64,000 nt of DNA from the NCBI RefSeq assembly GCF_030246845.1, contig NZ_CP126889.1, positions 372,001 to 436,000 of the forward strand, written 5' to 3'. Numbering within the stretch: the stretch's first letter is position 1; each line of letters starts with the position of its first letter. The position numbers and the translations under genes are program-made. Below, piece after piece: positions 24,733 through 32,694 of this stretch. This DNA comes from Enhydrobacter sp. Lineage in GTDB: Bacteria; Pseudomonadota; Alphaproteobacteria; Reyranellales; Reyranellaceae. Below the pieces are notes generated by a model. The model was given only the letters and a program-made list of their open reading frames with translations. It had not been told where the DNA came from and ran no database searches.

Positions 24733-25194
24733 TCAGACGAACAGCTTCTGCTTCAGCTCCATCGGGAAGTTCGGCTCCTTGGCGATGCGTGCGTGCCGGT
24801 CGACGCCGAAGGTGAAGCCGAAATTCACGTTGAGGCCGATGATCGTGTAGACGTGGTGGTGCCGTGGCCCGAGCACCTGTCCGGGCGGAAGCGGCTCGAC
24901 GCGCCCGTCGGTGAAGCCGCCGCGCGCCGGCTGCTCCCAGTACCATCGCTGGAAGGCCTCGATGGCGCCGATCGTGATGCTGCCGCAAATGCCGTCGATC
25001 GCCGGCGCCGCGCCGGGCCCACCGAACTTCTTGTTGGCCTTGTCGGTCAGCTTGTTCCACAGCGCGTTCAGGAAGAACTGGACCAGCAGGACATCGTCCC
25101 TGCGGTTCAGGCTGCCGCGCCCGACGGCCGCATCGACCAGATAGACCGCCCGGATGCCGGTGCCCGGGTCTTCGCGAAGCTTCACATGCGCCAT
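24733..25194 (-). CDS. Small peptidoglycan-binding-like protein of unknown role
   Basis: The 153-residue protein resembles a single peptidoglycan-binding (PG_binding_1) domain. VLLVQFFLNALWNKLTDKAN and PAIDGICGSITIGAIEAFQRW show the length-counting and G-x-T-xx-A-xxxFQ pattern. The C-terminal part (HHVYTIIGLNVNFGFTFG) is not recognised. There is no signal peptide, so how it would reach the cell wall is unclear. The ATG has a purine-rich AGGAAAGGGGGG before it. It lies 26 bp downstream of the pirin gene in the same direction and is probably cotranscribed with it. Confidence 0.65.
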   Translation of the reverse strand: MAHVKLREDPGTGIRAVYLVDAAVGRGSLNRRDDVLLVQFFLNALWNKLTDKANKKFGGPGAAPAIDGICGSITIGAIEAFQRWYWEQPARGGFTDGRVEPLPPGQVLGPRHHHVYTIIGLNVNFGFTFGVDRHARIAKEPNFPMELKQKLFV

Positions 25195-25220
25195 GGCCCC
25201 CCTTTCCTCCCTGATGCGTG

Positions 25221-26054
25221 TCAGAACGGCACGCCGTCGAGCCGGCCCATCTTGCCGGAGGAATAGTCCCGCCTGGCCTGCGTCAGATGCTCGGGCGTAT
25301 CCATCACGAACGGGCCGGAGAACAGGATCGGCGTCTCTGCCGGCTGCCCGCCAATCAGAGCGACCGTGGCGGCGCTGCCATCCGCCGTAACCGCGAGCGA
25401 CGGCCCGGCGCCCAGCACGGCGAGCGTGCCCGGACCGAGCGCCGGTCCGTCCGGCGTTTTCACGCTGCCTTCGAGGACATAGAGCCCGAGCTCGGCCGCG
25501 GCATCGATCGCAAGCCGTGCCGTCGCTCCGGAATCGAGACGCGCGACGGCGAAGACGGTCGGCGTCGTCATCTTCATCGGCCCCTCCGCCTCGCCGACGC
25601 GGCCGGCAATGACACGGAGGTCGACGCCCGGCGACTGCACCCTGGGAATATCGGCGGCGCGATACGACGCATAGGCCGGCTCCGCGAACTTCTGCGCCGG
25701 CGGCAGGCTGGTCCAGAGCTGCAGTCCATGGCGGCCGCCCTCGGGCTGCTCGGCATGGAGGATGCCGCGCCCGGCGCGGATCCATTGCGCGTCGCCCGGC
25801 CCCAGCCGGTCGCGGAAGCCCATGCTGTCGCGATGCTCCACCCCGCCTTCGAGCAGGTAGCTCAGCACCTCGATGCCGGCATGCGGGTGCGGCTTGTCGC
25901 CGATGCCCCGCCGGCTCCTGTGACGATAGTGATCGACGAACACGAACGGCCCGACGGAGATCCGGTCCGGCGCCGGCAGGGCGCGCCACAACAGCATGTC
26001 GCCGTCGTCGATCAGGCGCTGGCCGGGAAAAATCGAGTCGATCTTGCGGTCCAT
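25221..26054 (-). CDS. Pirin family protein
   Basis: The 277-residue protein is a bicupin. The N-terminal cupin has the metal-binding motif in GDKPHPHAGIEVLSYLLEGGVEHRDS and GRGILHAEQPEGGRHGLQLW; the C-terminal pirin domain follows (LDSGATARLAIDAAAELGLYVLEGSV). Pirins are iron-binding cytoplasmic proteins, some with quercetinase activity, some acting as redox sensors. The gene is divergent from the carboxyltransferase across a 165-bp gap. Confidence 0.9.
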   Translation of the reverse strand: MDRKIDSIFPGQRLIDDGDMLLWRALPAPDRISVGPFVFVDHYRHRSRRGIGDKPHPHAGIEVLSYLLEGGVEHRDSMGFRDRLGPGDAQWIRAGRGILHAEQPEGGRHGLQLWTSLPPAQKFAEPAYASYRAADIPRVQSPGVDLRVIAGRVGEAEGPMKMTTPTVFAVARLDSGATARLAIDAAAELGLYVLEGSVKTPDGPALGPGTLAVLGAGPSLAVTADGSAATVALIGGQPAETPILFSGPFVMDTPEHLTQARRDYSSGKMGRLDGVPF

Positions 26055-26219
26055 GGCATTTCCCTTCGCGCGACGGCAGCAGGCTGGCGCTACCGGCCGT
26101 TTCGTCCATCGGCCCCGGCTCCCCCATGCCGTACTTTCAATGTAGCTCGCCGCGGGCCGCGTTGGTACGAAACAAGGCCAGAAACGACTTTTTGACACGG
26201 GCATTCGAGGACGATCGCG

Positions 26220-27770
26220 ATGGGCTGGCAACCGGAGATGGACGAGCTGCGCCGCCGCCAGGAGATGACGGCGCGCATGGGCGGCGCCGACAAGGTGAAG
26301 CGCCAGCACGCGGGCGGCCGGCTCACGGTGCGCGAGCGCATCGACCGGCTGGTCGACCAGGGCTCGTTCCGCGAGATCGGCAGCATCGCCGGCAAGGCCG
26401 AGTACGACGGCAGGAACGACCTCGTGGACCTCATGCCGTCCAACTCGGTGATGGGCCGCGCCCGGATCGACGGCCGGCCCGTCGCCGTCACGGGCGACGA
26501 CTTCACCGTGCGCGGCGGCTCGGCCGACGCCACCATCAAGGCGAAGGCGATCTTCATCGAGCGCTACGCCAACCAGTACCGCGTGCCCGTCATCCGCCTG
26601 ATCGAGGGCTCCGGCGGCGGCGGCTCGGTCAAGACCATCGAGACCACGGGCCGCGCCAACGTACCGGGCGTCAGCGGCTGGGAATGGACGGTGCAGAACA
26701 TGGGCACCGTACCGACGGTCGGGCTGGGGCTGGGCTCGGTGGCCGGGCTCGGCGCGGCGCGGCTTGCCGCCACGCACTACTCGGTGATGGTAAAGGAGAT
26801 CTCGGCGATGTTCGTCGCCGGCCCGCCCGTGGTGAACCGGCTGGGACCGAAGCAGTTCGACAAGCAGGATCTCGGCGGCTGGGAGATCCAGCTTCGCGCC
26901 GGCGCCATCGACGAGGCGGCCGACAGCGAGGACGAGGCCTTCGCGCTCGCCCGTCGCTTCCTCTCCTATCTCCCCTCCTCGGTCTACGACGTGCCAGCGC
27001 GCGGGCCGCAGACCGACGATCCCGGTCGCCGCGAGGAGTCGCTGTTCGAGGCGATTCCGCGCGACATCCGCAAGGTCTATCGCATCCGCCCGATCGTCGA
27101 GAAGATCGTCGACAAGGGCAGCTTCTTCGAGATGGGCAGGCTCTACGGCCGCTCGGTCGCGACCGGCTTCGCGCGCATCGACGGCTGGCCGGTCGCGGTG
27201 ATGGCCAGCGATCCCATGTTCTATGGCGGCGGCTGGACGGCCGACGCCTGCCAAAAGGTGGCGCGCTTCGTCGACCTCGCCGAGACGTTCCATCTGCCGG
27301 TGGTCTATTTCTGCGATTGCCCCGGCTTCCTGATCGGGCTCGAGGCGGAGAAAAGCGGCGTCATCCGCCAGGGCGTGCGCGCCATGTCGGCGATGTTCCA
27401 GACCACCGTGCCGTGGTGCACCTTCATCATCCGCAACGCCTTCGGCGTGGCGGGCGCGGCGCACCAGAACGGCGCGCGGCTCAACTGGCGCTATGCCTGG
27501 CCGTCGGGCCGCTGGGGCTCGCTGCCGCTCGAGGGCGGCATCGAGGCGGCCTACCGCGCCGACATCGACGCCGCCGACGATCCCAAGGCCAAGATGGCCG
27601 AGATCGAGGAACGGCTGAACAAGCTGCGCTCACCCTTTCGCAGCGCCGAGACCTTCTGGATCGAGGAGATCATCGATCCGCGCGACACGCGGCGGATCCT
27701 GTGCGAGTTCGTCGAGCTCGCCGCCCCGGTTCGAGGCATCGGGCCCAGCAGCCACTGCATGCGGCCTTAG
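26220..27770 (+). CDS. Acyl-CoA carboxylase carboxyltransferase (beta) subunit
   Basis: The 516-residue protein contains the two crotonase-like halves of a biotin-dependent carboxyltransferase. GRLTVRERIDRLVDQGSFREIG is near residue 38, IRLIEGSGGGGSVKTIE near 127 and GPPVVNRLG near 201. VYFCDCPGFLIGLEAEKSGV near 360 and AFGVAGAAHQNG near 410 belong to the second half. It would move carboxyl from carboxybiotin to an acyl-CoA (propionyl-, methylcrotonyl- or related). No biotin carboxylase alpha subunit or biotin carrier is present nearby, so a partner must be encoded elsewhere. The ATG lacks a strong ribosome site. Confidence 0.9.
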   Translation: MGWQPEMDELRRRQEMTARMGGADKVKRQHAGGRLTVRERIDRLVDQGSFREIGSIAGKAEYDGRNDLVDLMPSNSVMGRARIDGRPVAVTGDDFTVRGGSADATIKAKAIFIERYANQYRVPVIRLIEGSGGGGSVKTIETTGRANVPGVSGWEWTVQNMGTVPTVGLGLGSVAGLGAARLAATHYSVMVKEISAMFVAGPPVVNRLGPKQFDKQDLGGWEIQLRAGAIDEAADSEDEAFALARRFLSYLPSSVYDVPARGPQTDDPGRREESLFEAIPRDIRKVYRIRPIVEKIVDKGSFFEMGRLYGRSVATGFARIDGWPVAVMASDPMFYGGGWTADACQKVARFVDLAETFHLPVVYFCDCPGFLIGLEAEKSGVIRQGVRAMSAMFQTTVPWCTFIIRNAFGVAGAAHQNGARLNWRYAWPSGRWGSLPLEGGIEAAYRADIDAADDPKAKMAEIEERLNKLRSPFRSAETFWIEEIIDPRDTRRILCEFVELAAPVRGIGPSSHCMRP

Positions 27771-27773
27771 CGA

Positions 27774-29138
27774 TCACCGCCAGGCGAAGCCGTCGAGCCT
27801 GGGCAGCGTCCCGCACGCCGGATCGAAGGGCGGGTTGGAGCGGTAGTCCTTGTCGAGCAGGACGATGCCCTGCCCCGGCGCCGAGTGCAGCAATGCGCTC
27901 AGCGCCGGATAGGTCCAGCTTTGCGCGAACAGGCGATAGGGCCATTCGTCCATCGGCAGCTCGTTGGCACGCACGAAGCCTGCGTGGCTGGTCACCAGGC
28001 CGCGGAAATAGCCGAGATAGCCGACCCACAGACGGCTCAGCGCCAGATCGGGCACGGCGGCGGCGAGCAGCACGACAGTGAAAGCAGCCACCAGCCGCCG
28101 GCCGACCTCGGGCTGCGCCAGCTCGACCAGCAGGCGCGGTTTTCGCCGATGCCAGCCGACATGAAGCCACATCGCGACGAGCATCGCCGCCAGCAGCCAG
28201 CCCGCCGCCGTGCGCGCGACATAGTGGCTGGGTGGAAACAGCATCGCCTGCGGATGGATCCAGCGCAGGAAAGGCGTGGCCGCCAGCAGTGCCGCCACGA
28301 ACGCCAGCAGCACGACCGGCCCCCGGCCGCGCAGCCAGGCCGGCCGGGCGAGCGAGACGATCGCGAGGACCGCAAGTCCCGTGAGCGGCACGACGAACTG
28401 CAGGTTCTGCCAGAAGTCGAAGGACGCCGCGCGCACCCGCATGAAATAGGCATGATCCCAGTATTCGACGATGGCCACCGTCGCCACGAACGCCGCGGCG
28501 AGGAAGGCAAGCGCCGCCAGGAGCGCGAGAAGCTGCGCGATATCGTCCGCGGCTCCTTCCTGCTGCGCCTGCCGCCGCGCCCACAGGATGGCGGCCGCCA
28601 GCAGCGGGCCGAGATAGATCATCGCCTCGTAGGAGGCGATCGACAGCGCGCCGAGCGCGCACAGCGCGACGCCGTCGCGGCGGCGCGTCAGGCCGGTCAG
28701 CGCCACCGCCATGGTCGCCACCGCGGCCGCATAGGCGATGTTGTACTCGCCGATGATGAAGAAGGAGGTCGGGAGGTACACCGCGGCGAGGACGGCCATG
28801 ACGGCGGCCAGGAGAATCGGGCGATGGCGCACGCGCGCAAGCGCGAAGTGATAGAGAATCGCCGGCCAGGCGAACAGCGAGGCCGAATAGACGATCGCGA
28901 TCAGCCTCGAGTCGCGCAGTCCGAGCTCGACCAGCAGCACTGCCGGCGCCTGGGTGAGCCACGCCACATGCTCGCGCTCGCGATAGAAGTCGTGGAAGGT
29001 CCGGAAATTCAGCATGTTGGCGAGGAACGAGGCGCCGTCCCAGAACAGCCCTCGCGCGATCGCGCTGTTCAGCACCACGAGCGCCCACAGCAATAACACT
29101 GCAGCGCGATAGGGACCGCGCGCGTCCTGCGCGCTCAT
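27774..29138 (-). CDS. Polytopic membrane protein, GtrII/PMT-like (paralogue A)
   Basis: About 454 residues with roughly ten hydrophobic segments. The first is AAVLLLWALVVLNSAIARGL. The family-like core SFFIIGEYNIAYAAAVATMA sits near residue 118, followed by SIASYEAMIYLGPLLAAAIL. The C-terminal region is soluble and includes VLLDKDYRSNPPF. The overall shape (many helices with a conserved acidic residue in an early loop: FWDGASFLANML) resembles lipid-linked sugar glycosyltransferases such as GtrII, but no diagnostic motif could be assigned. It is a clear paralogue of the next gene, sharing order of motifs along the whole length. An ATG six bases after an alternative GTG is used. Confidence 0.7.
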   Translation of the reverse strand: MSAQDARGPYRAAVLLLWALVVLNSAIARGLFWDGASFLANMLNFRTFHDFYREREHVAWLTQAPAVLLVELGLRDSRLIAIVYSASLFAWPAILYHFALARVRHRPILLAAVMAVLAAVYLPTSFFIIGEYNIAYAAAVATMAVALTGLTRRRDGVALCALGALSIASYEAMIYLGPLLAAAILWARRQAQQEGAADDIAQLLALLAALAFLAAAFVATVAIVEYWDHAYFMRVRAASFDFWQNLQFVVPLTGLAVLAIVSLARPAWLRGRGPVVLLAFVAALLAATPFLRWIHPQAMLFPPSHYVARTAAGWLLAAMLVAMWLHVGWHRRKPRLLVELAQPEVGRRLVAAFTVVLLAAAVPDLALSRLWVGYLGYFRGLVTSHAGFVRANELPMDEWPYRLFAQSWTYPALSALLHSAPGQGIVLLDKDYRSNPPFDPACGTLPRLDGFAWR

Positions 29139-29186
29139 CGACACGAACCGGCCAAGAGCCCACGACCCCCCGCGACTCCGGTGTGC

Positions 29187-30536
29187 TCAATCATGCCAGA
29201 CGTAGGGTCCGAGATCGGGCGGCTTGTCGGGAGGAAACGGCACCCAGGCGGTGAAGTCGCGCGGCGGGAGCACGATGGCGTCGCCGGGCTTGCCGCGCAG
29301 GATCAGGCTCTGGGTGGGCAACGTCCAGTTCTCGACCAGCAGCAGATCCGGGCGGCGGGCAAGGGGCGTGTCCTCGTAGGCGACGAGGCCTGTATGTGTC
29401 GTGACGACCTGGCGGAAGGACTGGAGGTAGGCTCGCCAGGTGAACGACAGGAAGATGTCCGACGGCAGCATGGCGACCAGCACGAGGAAGGCGAAGCCGA
29501 GCACCCGTCGGCGCACCGCCTTGTCCCGCAGCGCAATGCGCACGCGCCAGGCTTCGAGCCGTTCCGCCGCATAGCACCAGAGGAAGATCACCATCGCCGC
29601 AATGATGACGCCGCACACGGTGCGCGCCACGTACTGCGACTTCGCCAGCGGGCGCACCAGGGTCTCGCTGAGCGCCAGCAGCGGCGAGAGCGCCAGCAGC
29701 GCGGCGAAGATCCCTGCCCAGAGGTAGGGCCGCATCGTCTCGAGCTGCTGCGGCCGCACGAGAGCCCAGACCGCCACGATCGCGACGGCCACGAAGGCAA
29801 GGTCGAACTGCAGGTTCTGCCAGAAGTCCAGCGCCATGTCGTAGGTCTCGGCGAGGTGCTCCGCCGAATAGGGATGGATCACCGAGTCGATCGCCACCGC
29901 CATGCCGGCGAGGAAGCATCCGCCCGCGGCGAGGTGCAGCAGCACGGGCACGACGGGGCGCCGCGGCATGCGCCAGACCTGCCACAGCGTCATGGCGGCA
30001 AGCAGCGGCCCCAGATAGATGAACACCTCGTAGGTGCGGATCGCGAGCACCGATGCCGCCAGCAGGACCAGGCTGTCGCCGATTGCGAGCCGCTCTGCCG
30101 TGACGAGCCGCACGGCAATGAAGACGACCAGCGCATAGGCCGTGTTGTATTCGCCGACGATGAAGAACGAGGTCGTCATGAAGACGACCGCGATGGCCGC
30201 GATCACGACCGCGAGCAGCACGGGATCGTGCCGCGCGCGGACGAGCGCCAGCGTGTAGAAAATGGTCGGCAGCACGAACAGGCCGAGCGAGAGCAGCCGG
30301 CCCAGAAGATGCAGATCGGTGACCCCCAGCTTGAGTCCGGCCACGATCGGCACCTGTGCGAGAACCATGGCATAGAGCCGCGGCTGGTAGAAATCGAAGA
30401 ACGATCCGTTCCGCACGATGTTCATCAGGAACGCCGAGCCGTCGACGAAGAGGCCGCGGCTGATGCAGCTGTGCCACAGCGCAAGCGCCCAGATCAGGCC
30501 GATCGTTGCTCGATATGCGAGGGTCGTGGAGGGCAT
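29187..30536 (-). CDS. Polytopic membrane protein, GtrII/PMT-like (paralogue B)
   Basis: About 449 residues. Motifs match paralogue A position by position: ALWHSCISRGLFVDGSAFLMNIV, SFFIVGEYNTAYALVVF, IRTYEVFIYLGPLLAAMTLW, DFWQNLQFDLAFVAV and YVARTVCGVIIAAM. The tandem pair therefore arose by gene duplication. The ATG at MPSTTLAYRA is chosen since hydrophobic homology begins there; the frame is open for about 85 further codons, antisense to the gene on the other strand. It is divergent from a methyltransferase gene, which may belong to the same surface-polymer or glycolipid pathway. Confidence 0.7.
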   Translation of the reverse strand: MPSTTLAYRATIGLIWALALWHSCISRGLFVDGSAFLMNIVRNGSFFDFYQPRLYAMVLAQVPIVAGLKLGVTDLHLLGRLLSLGLFVLPTIFYTLALVRARHDPVLLAVVIAAIAVVFMTTSFFIVGEYNTAYALVVFIAVRLVTAERLAIGDSLVLLAASVLAIRTYEVFIYLGPLLAAMTLWQVWRMPRRPVVPVLLHLAAGGCFLAGMAVAIDSVIHPYSAEHLAETYDMALDFWQNLQFDLAFVAVAIVAVWALVRPQQLETMRPYLWAGIFAALLALSPLLALSETLVRPLAKSQYVARTVCGVIIAAMVIFLWCYAAERLEAWRVRIALRDKAVRRRVLGFAFLVLVAMLPSDIFLSFTWRAYLQSFRQVVTTHTGLVAYEDTPLARRPDLLLVENWTLPTQSLILRGKPGDAIVLPPRDFTAWVPFPPDKPPDLGPYVWHD

Positions 30537-30645
30537 CGGCAGGCGTTTTCCGGCGTCTACCCGAGGGCCGGGGGCGGCGCAAGCCATGACGACTTGCAGC
30601 GTCGATAGGGCGCTGTTAGCAAGTGGCCCGCATAAAGGAGCAGGG

Positions 30646-31455
30646 ATGCCGAGCTGGGAGCAAATCGACGCCGTGCCGGGCTGGTTCTCGTTCCAGTCTT
30701 TCTGCGTGTGGCGCGCGTTTCTCGACGAGCAGGCCGGCGTCACGGGCGATCTGTTCGAGATCGGCGTATGGAAGGGCCGCTCGGCCTCCATGCTGGCAAG
30801 CTACCGCAAGGGCGACGAGAAGCTCTTCCTGTGCGACCGCCGGCTGGACGAATCGGTGATCCGGAACTCGATCCGCACCGTCGGGGCCGAGCCCAAGAAC
30901 GTCGAGTTCGTCGAAGCCTTCTCGATCGAGCTGCCGGGGCGGCTCGACCTCAAGGCCATGCACCATACGGTGCGCTGGTGCCATATCGACGGCGAGCATA
31001 CAGGCACGGCGGTCTATCGCGAGCTCGAGCTCGCCAACCGGATCGTGGCCCCGCCTGGCATCCTGGTGATCGACGACTTCTTTTCGCCGCGCTACCCCGC
31101 CAACACGACCGAGGTGGTGCGCTATCTCGAGAAGAATCCGCACCACTTCCGCCTGCTCGCGGTCGGCTTCAACAAGGCCTATCTGTGCCGGCCCGAGAGC
31201 CTGCCGCGCTACATGGATTTCCTGGCGACCGGCATGGCGCGCTCCATGAAGAAGTACGGCTGGAAGGCCACGATCTACAAGACCACCGGACCGTGGGACA
31301 TGGATGCCGTCGGCATGGACGAGTTCATCGACGCCGCAGGGTTCCAAGTCGGCCCCGACGACGACCCGCATCACTGGCACATGATCCGCTCCCGCCACGT
31401 CTGGTCGCCCTGGCGCCACGTTCGCGAGTTCGTGAAGCGCACGCTGGGCGGCTGA
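30646..31455 (+). CDS. Class I SAM-dependent methyltransferase (Methyltransf_24-like)
   Basis: The 269-residue protein shows the SAM-binding motif GDLFEIGVWKGRSASMLASY near residue 34. RWCHIDGEHTGTAVYRELEL near 108 and GILVIDDFFSPRYPANTTEV near 136 match TylF/cephalosporin-hydroxylase-like methyltransferases. The acceptor is unknown. AAGGAG sits 9 bases before the ATG. The gene is divergent from the two GtrII-like membrane proteins. Confidence 0.8.
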   Translation: MPSWEQIDAVPGWFSFQSFCVWRAFLDEQAGVTGDLFEIGVWKGRSASMLASYRKGDEKLFLCDRRLDESVIRNSIRTVGAEPKNVEFVEAFSIELPGRLDLKAMHHTVRWCHIDGEHTGTAVYRELELANRIVAPPGILVIDDFFSPRYPANTTEVVRYLEKNPHHFRLLAVGFNKAYLCRPESLPRYMDFLATGMARSMKKYGWKATIYKTTGPWDMDAVGMDEFIDAAGFQVGPDDDPHHWHMIRSRHVWSPWRHVREFVKRTLGG

Positions 31456-31474
31456 CCGAAGGCGCCGACAGGAA

Positions 31475-31547
31475 GATTGCGCCACTGGAGTTCGTCACCG
31501 GCCAAGTCGGCGCCGCGAAAGATCCCTCGCTCCGCTCGGGATGACAC
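31475..31547. repeat. Dispersed repeat: GATTGCGCCACTGGAGTTCG block plus half palindrome
   Basis: A 30-bp block starting GATTGCGCCACTGGAGTTCG is repeated with one mismatch at 57971. It is followed by AAAGATCCCTCGCTCCGCTC and GGGATGACAC, one arm of the palindromic repeat family. Gap between the methyltransferase and denD stops; no gene here. Confidence 0.75.
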
Positions 31548-31620
31548 GATACTGGTCGGGCGCCTGCTCCTGTTTCTTGACAGGGACGCGTTCCCTTGAG
31601 CAACCAGGAAGCGCGTGCGC

Positions 31621-32619
31621 CTACTGCTTCACAAGCTTCATCTGCTCGTCGAGGTCGTCGGCGATGAAGTGGCGGACGATCTCGTCGAGATCGCGGTCGA
31701 CCTCGAAGCCGAGGCGGCGCGCACGGTCGGAGTCGATGCCCTGGGGCCAGCCGTCGCAGATCTTCTGGATCGCCGGATCGTGCCGCCACACCACCTTGCC
31801 GACCGTTCGGTTGCCGGCATGCCTGGCCACCGCCTGCTCGAGCTCCTTCGCCGTCACCCTGATGCCGTTCAGCAGAAGCGTGCGGCCGGGTCCGAAGGCA
31901 TCGGCCGGCGTGTCGTGCAGGCGCAGGAACGCGTCGACTGTCCTGCGCGGGCTCAGCACCACCATCACGGTCTCGGGATCCACCGGGCAGACGACATCGA
32001 TGCCGGTAAGCGGCTCGCGCACCACCGAGCTCGCCCAGGTCGAGGCGGCCTTGTTGGGCAGGCCGGTGCGCACGCAGATCGTGGGCAGCCGCACCGCCGT
32101 GCCGCGCAGAAAGCCCTTGCGGGCATAGTCGCGCACCAGGAACTCGCCGATCGATTTCTGCGCGCCGTAGGAGGTCTGCGGCGTGAGCGGCGTGTCGTCG
32201 TTCACCGCCGGCGGCAGATCGCCGCCGTAGGCCGCGAGCGAGCTGGTGAAGACCACGCGCGGATTGGTGCCGAGCGCGCGGCACGCTTCCAGCACGTTGC
32301 GCGTGCCGTCGAGATTGACATGATAACCGAGGTCGAAGTCGGCCTCGGCGCCCGCGCTCACGACTGCGGCGAAATGGAACACCGTCGAGGCGCCCTGGGC
32401 GATCGACTGCACCGTCGCGGAGTTGGCGATGTCGCCGGCGACCGTCCGTACCCGTGGATCGTCGAGGCCGGGGCCGCTCGCCTTGCCGACGTCGAACAGC
32501 AACAGCTCGTTGATCGTCTGCGGCCTGCCGTCGGCGTCCTTCAGCGTGCCCTGCTGCAGGATGCGGCGGGCGAGCTTCTTGCCGAGGAAGCCGGCGCCGC
32601 CGGTGATCACCACCTTCAT
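31621..32619 (-). CDS. denD: D-erythronate dehydrogenase-like NAD-dependent epimerase/dehydratase
   Basis: The 332-residue SDR-extended protein opens with MKVVITGGAGFLGKKLARRI, the NAD-binding glycine motif. DIANSATVQSIAQGASTVFHFAAVVS is at residue 60 and the active-site YGAQKSIGEFLVRDYARKG near 150 (Tyr-x-x-x-Lys). The insert VRTGLPNKAASTWASSVVREPL is typical of the DenD branch, which oxidises D-erythronate at C2. DenD normally travels with OtnK/OtnC; these are absent here, so function is inferred from the sequence family only. Confidence 0.8.
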   Translation of the reverse strand: MKVVITGGAGFLGKKLARRILQQGTLKDADGRPQTINELLLFDVGKASGPGLDDPRVRTVAGDIANSATVQSIAQGASTVFHFAAVVSAGAEADFDLGYHVNLDGTRNVLEACRALGTNPRVVFTSSLAAYGGDLPPAVNDDTPLTPQTSYGAQKSIGEFLVRDYARKGFLRGTAVRLPTICVRTGLPNKAASTWASSVVREPLTGIDVVCPVDPETVMVVLSPRRTVDAFLRLHDTPADAFGPGRTLLLNGIRVTAKELEQAVARHAGNRTVGKVVWRHDPAIQKICDGWPQGIDSDRARRLGFEVDRDLDEIVRHFIADDLDEQMKLVKQ

Positions 32620-32694
32620 GTCGTTTCCGTCCGTGAAATCCGCTGTCGACGAAAGTGTGCACAGAACGGCCGGTGCCGTCTATGTTGGGCCGCG

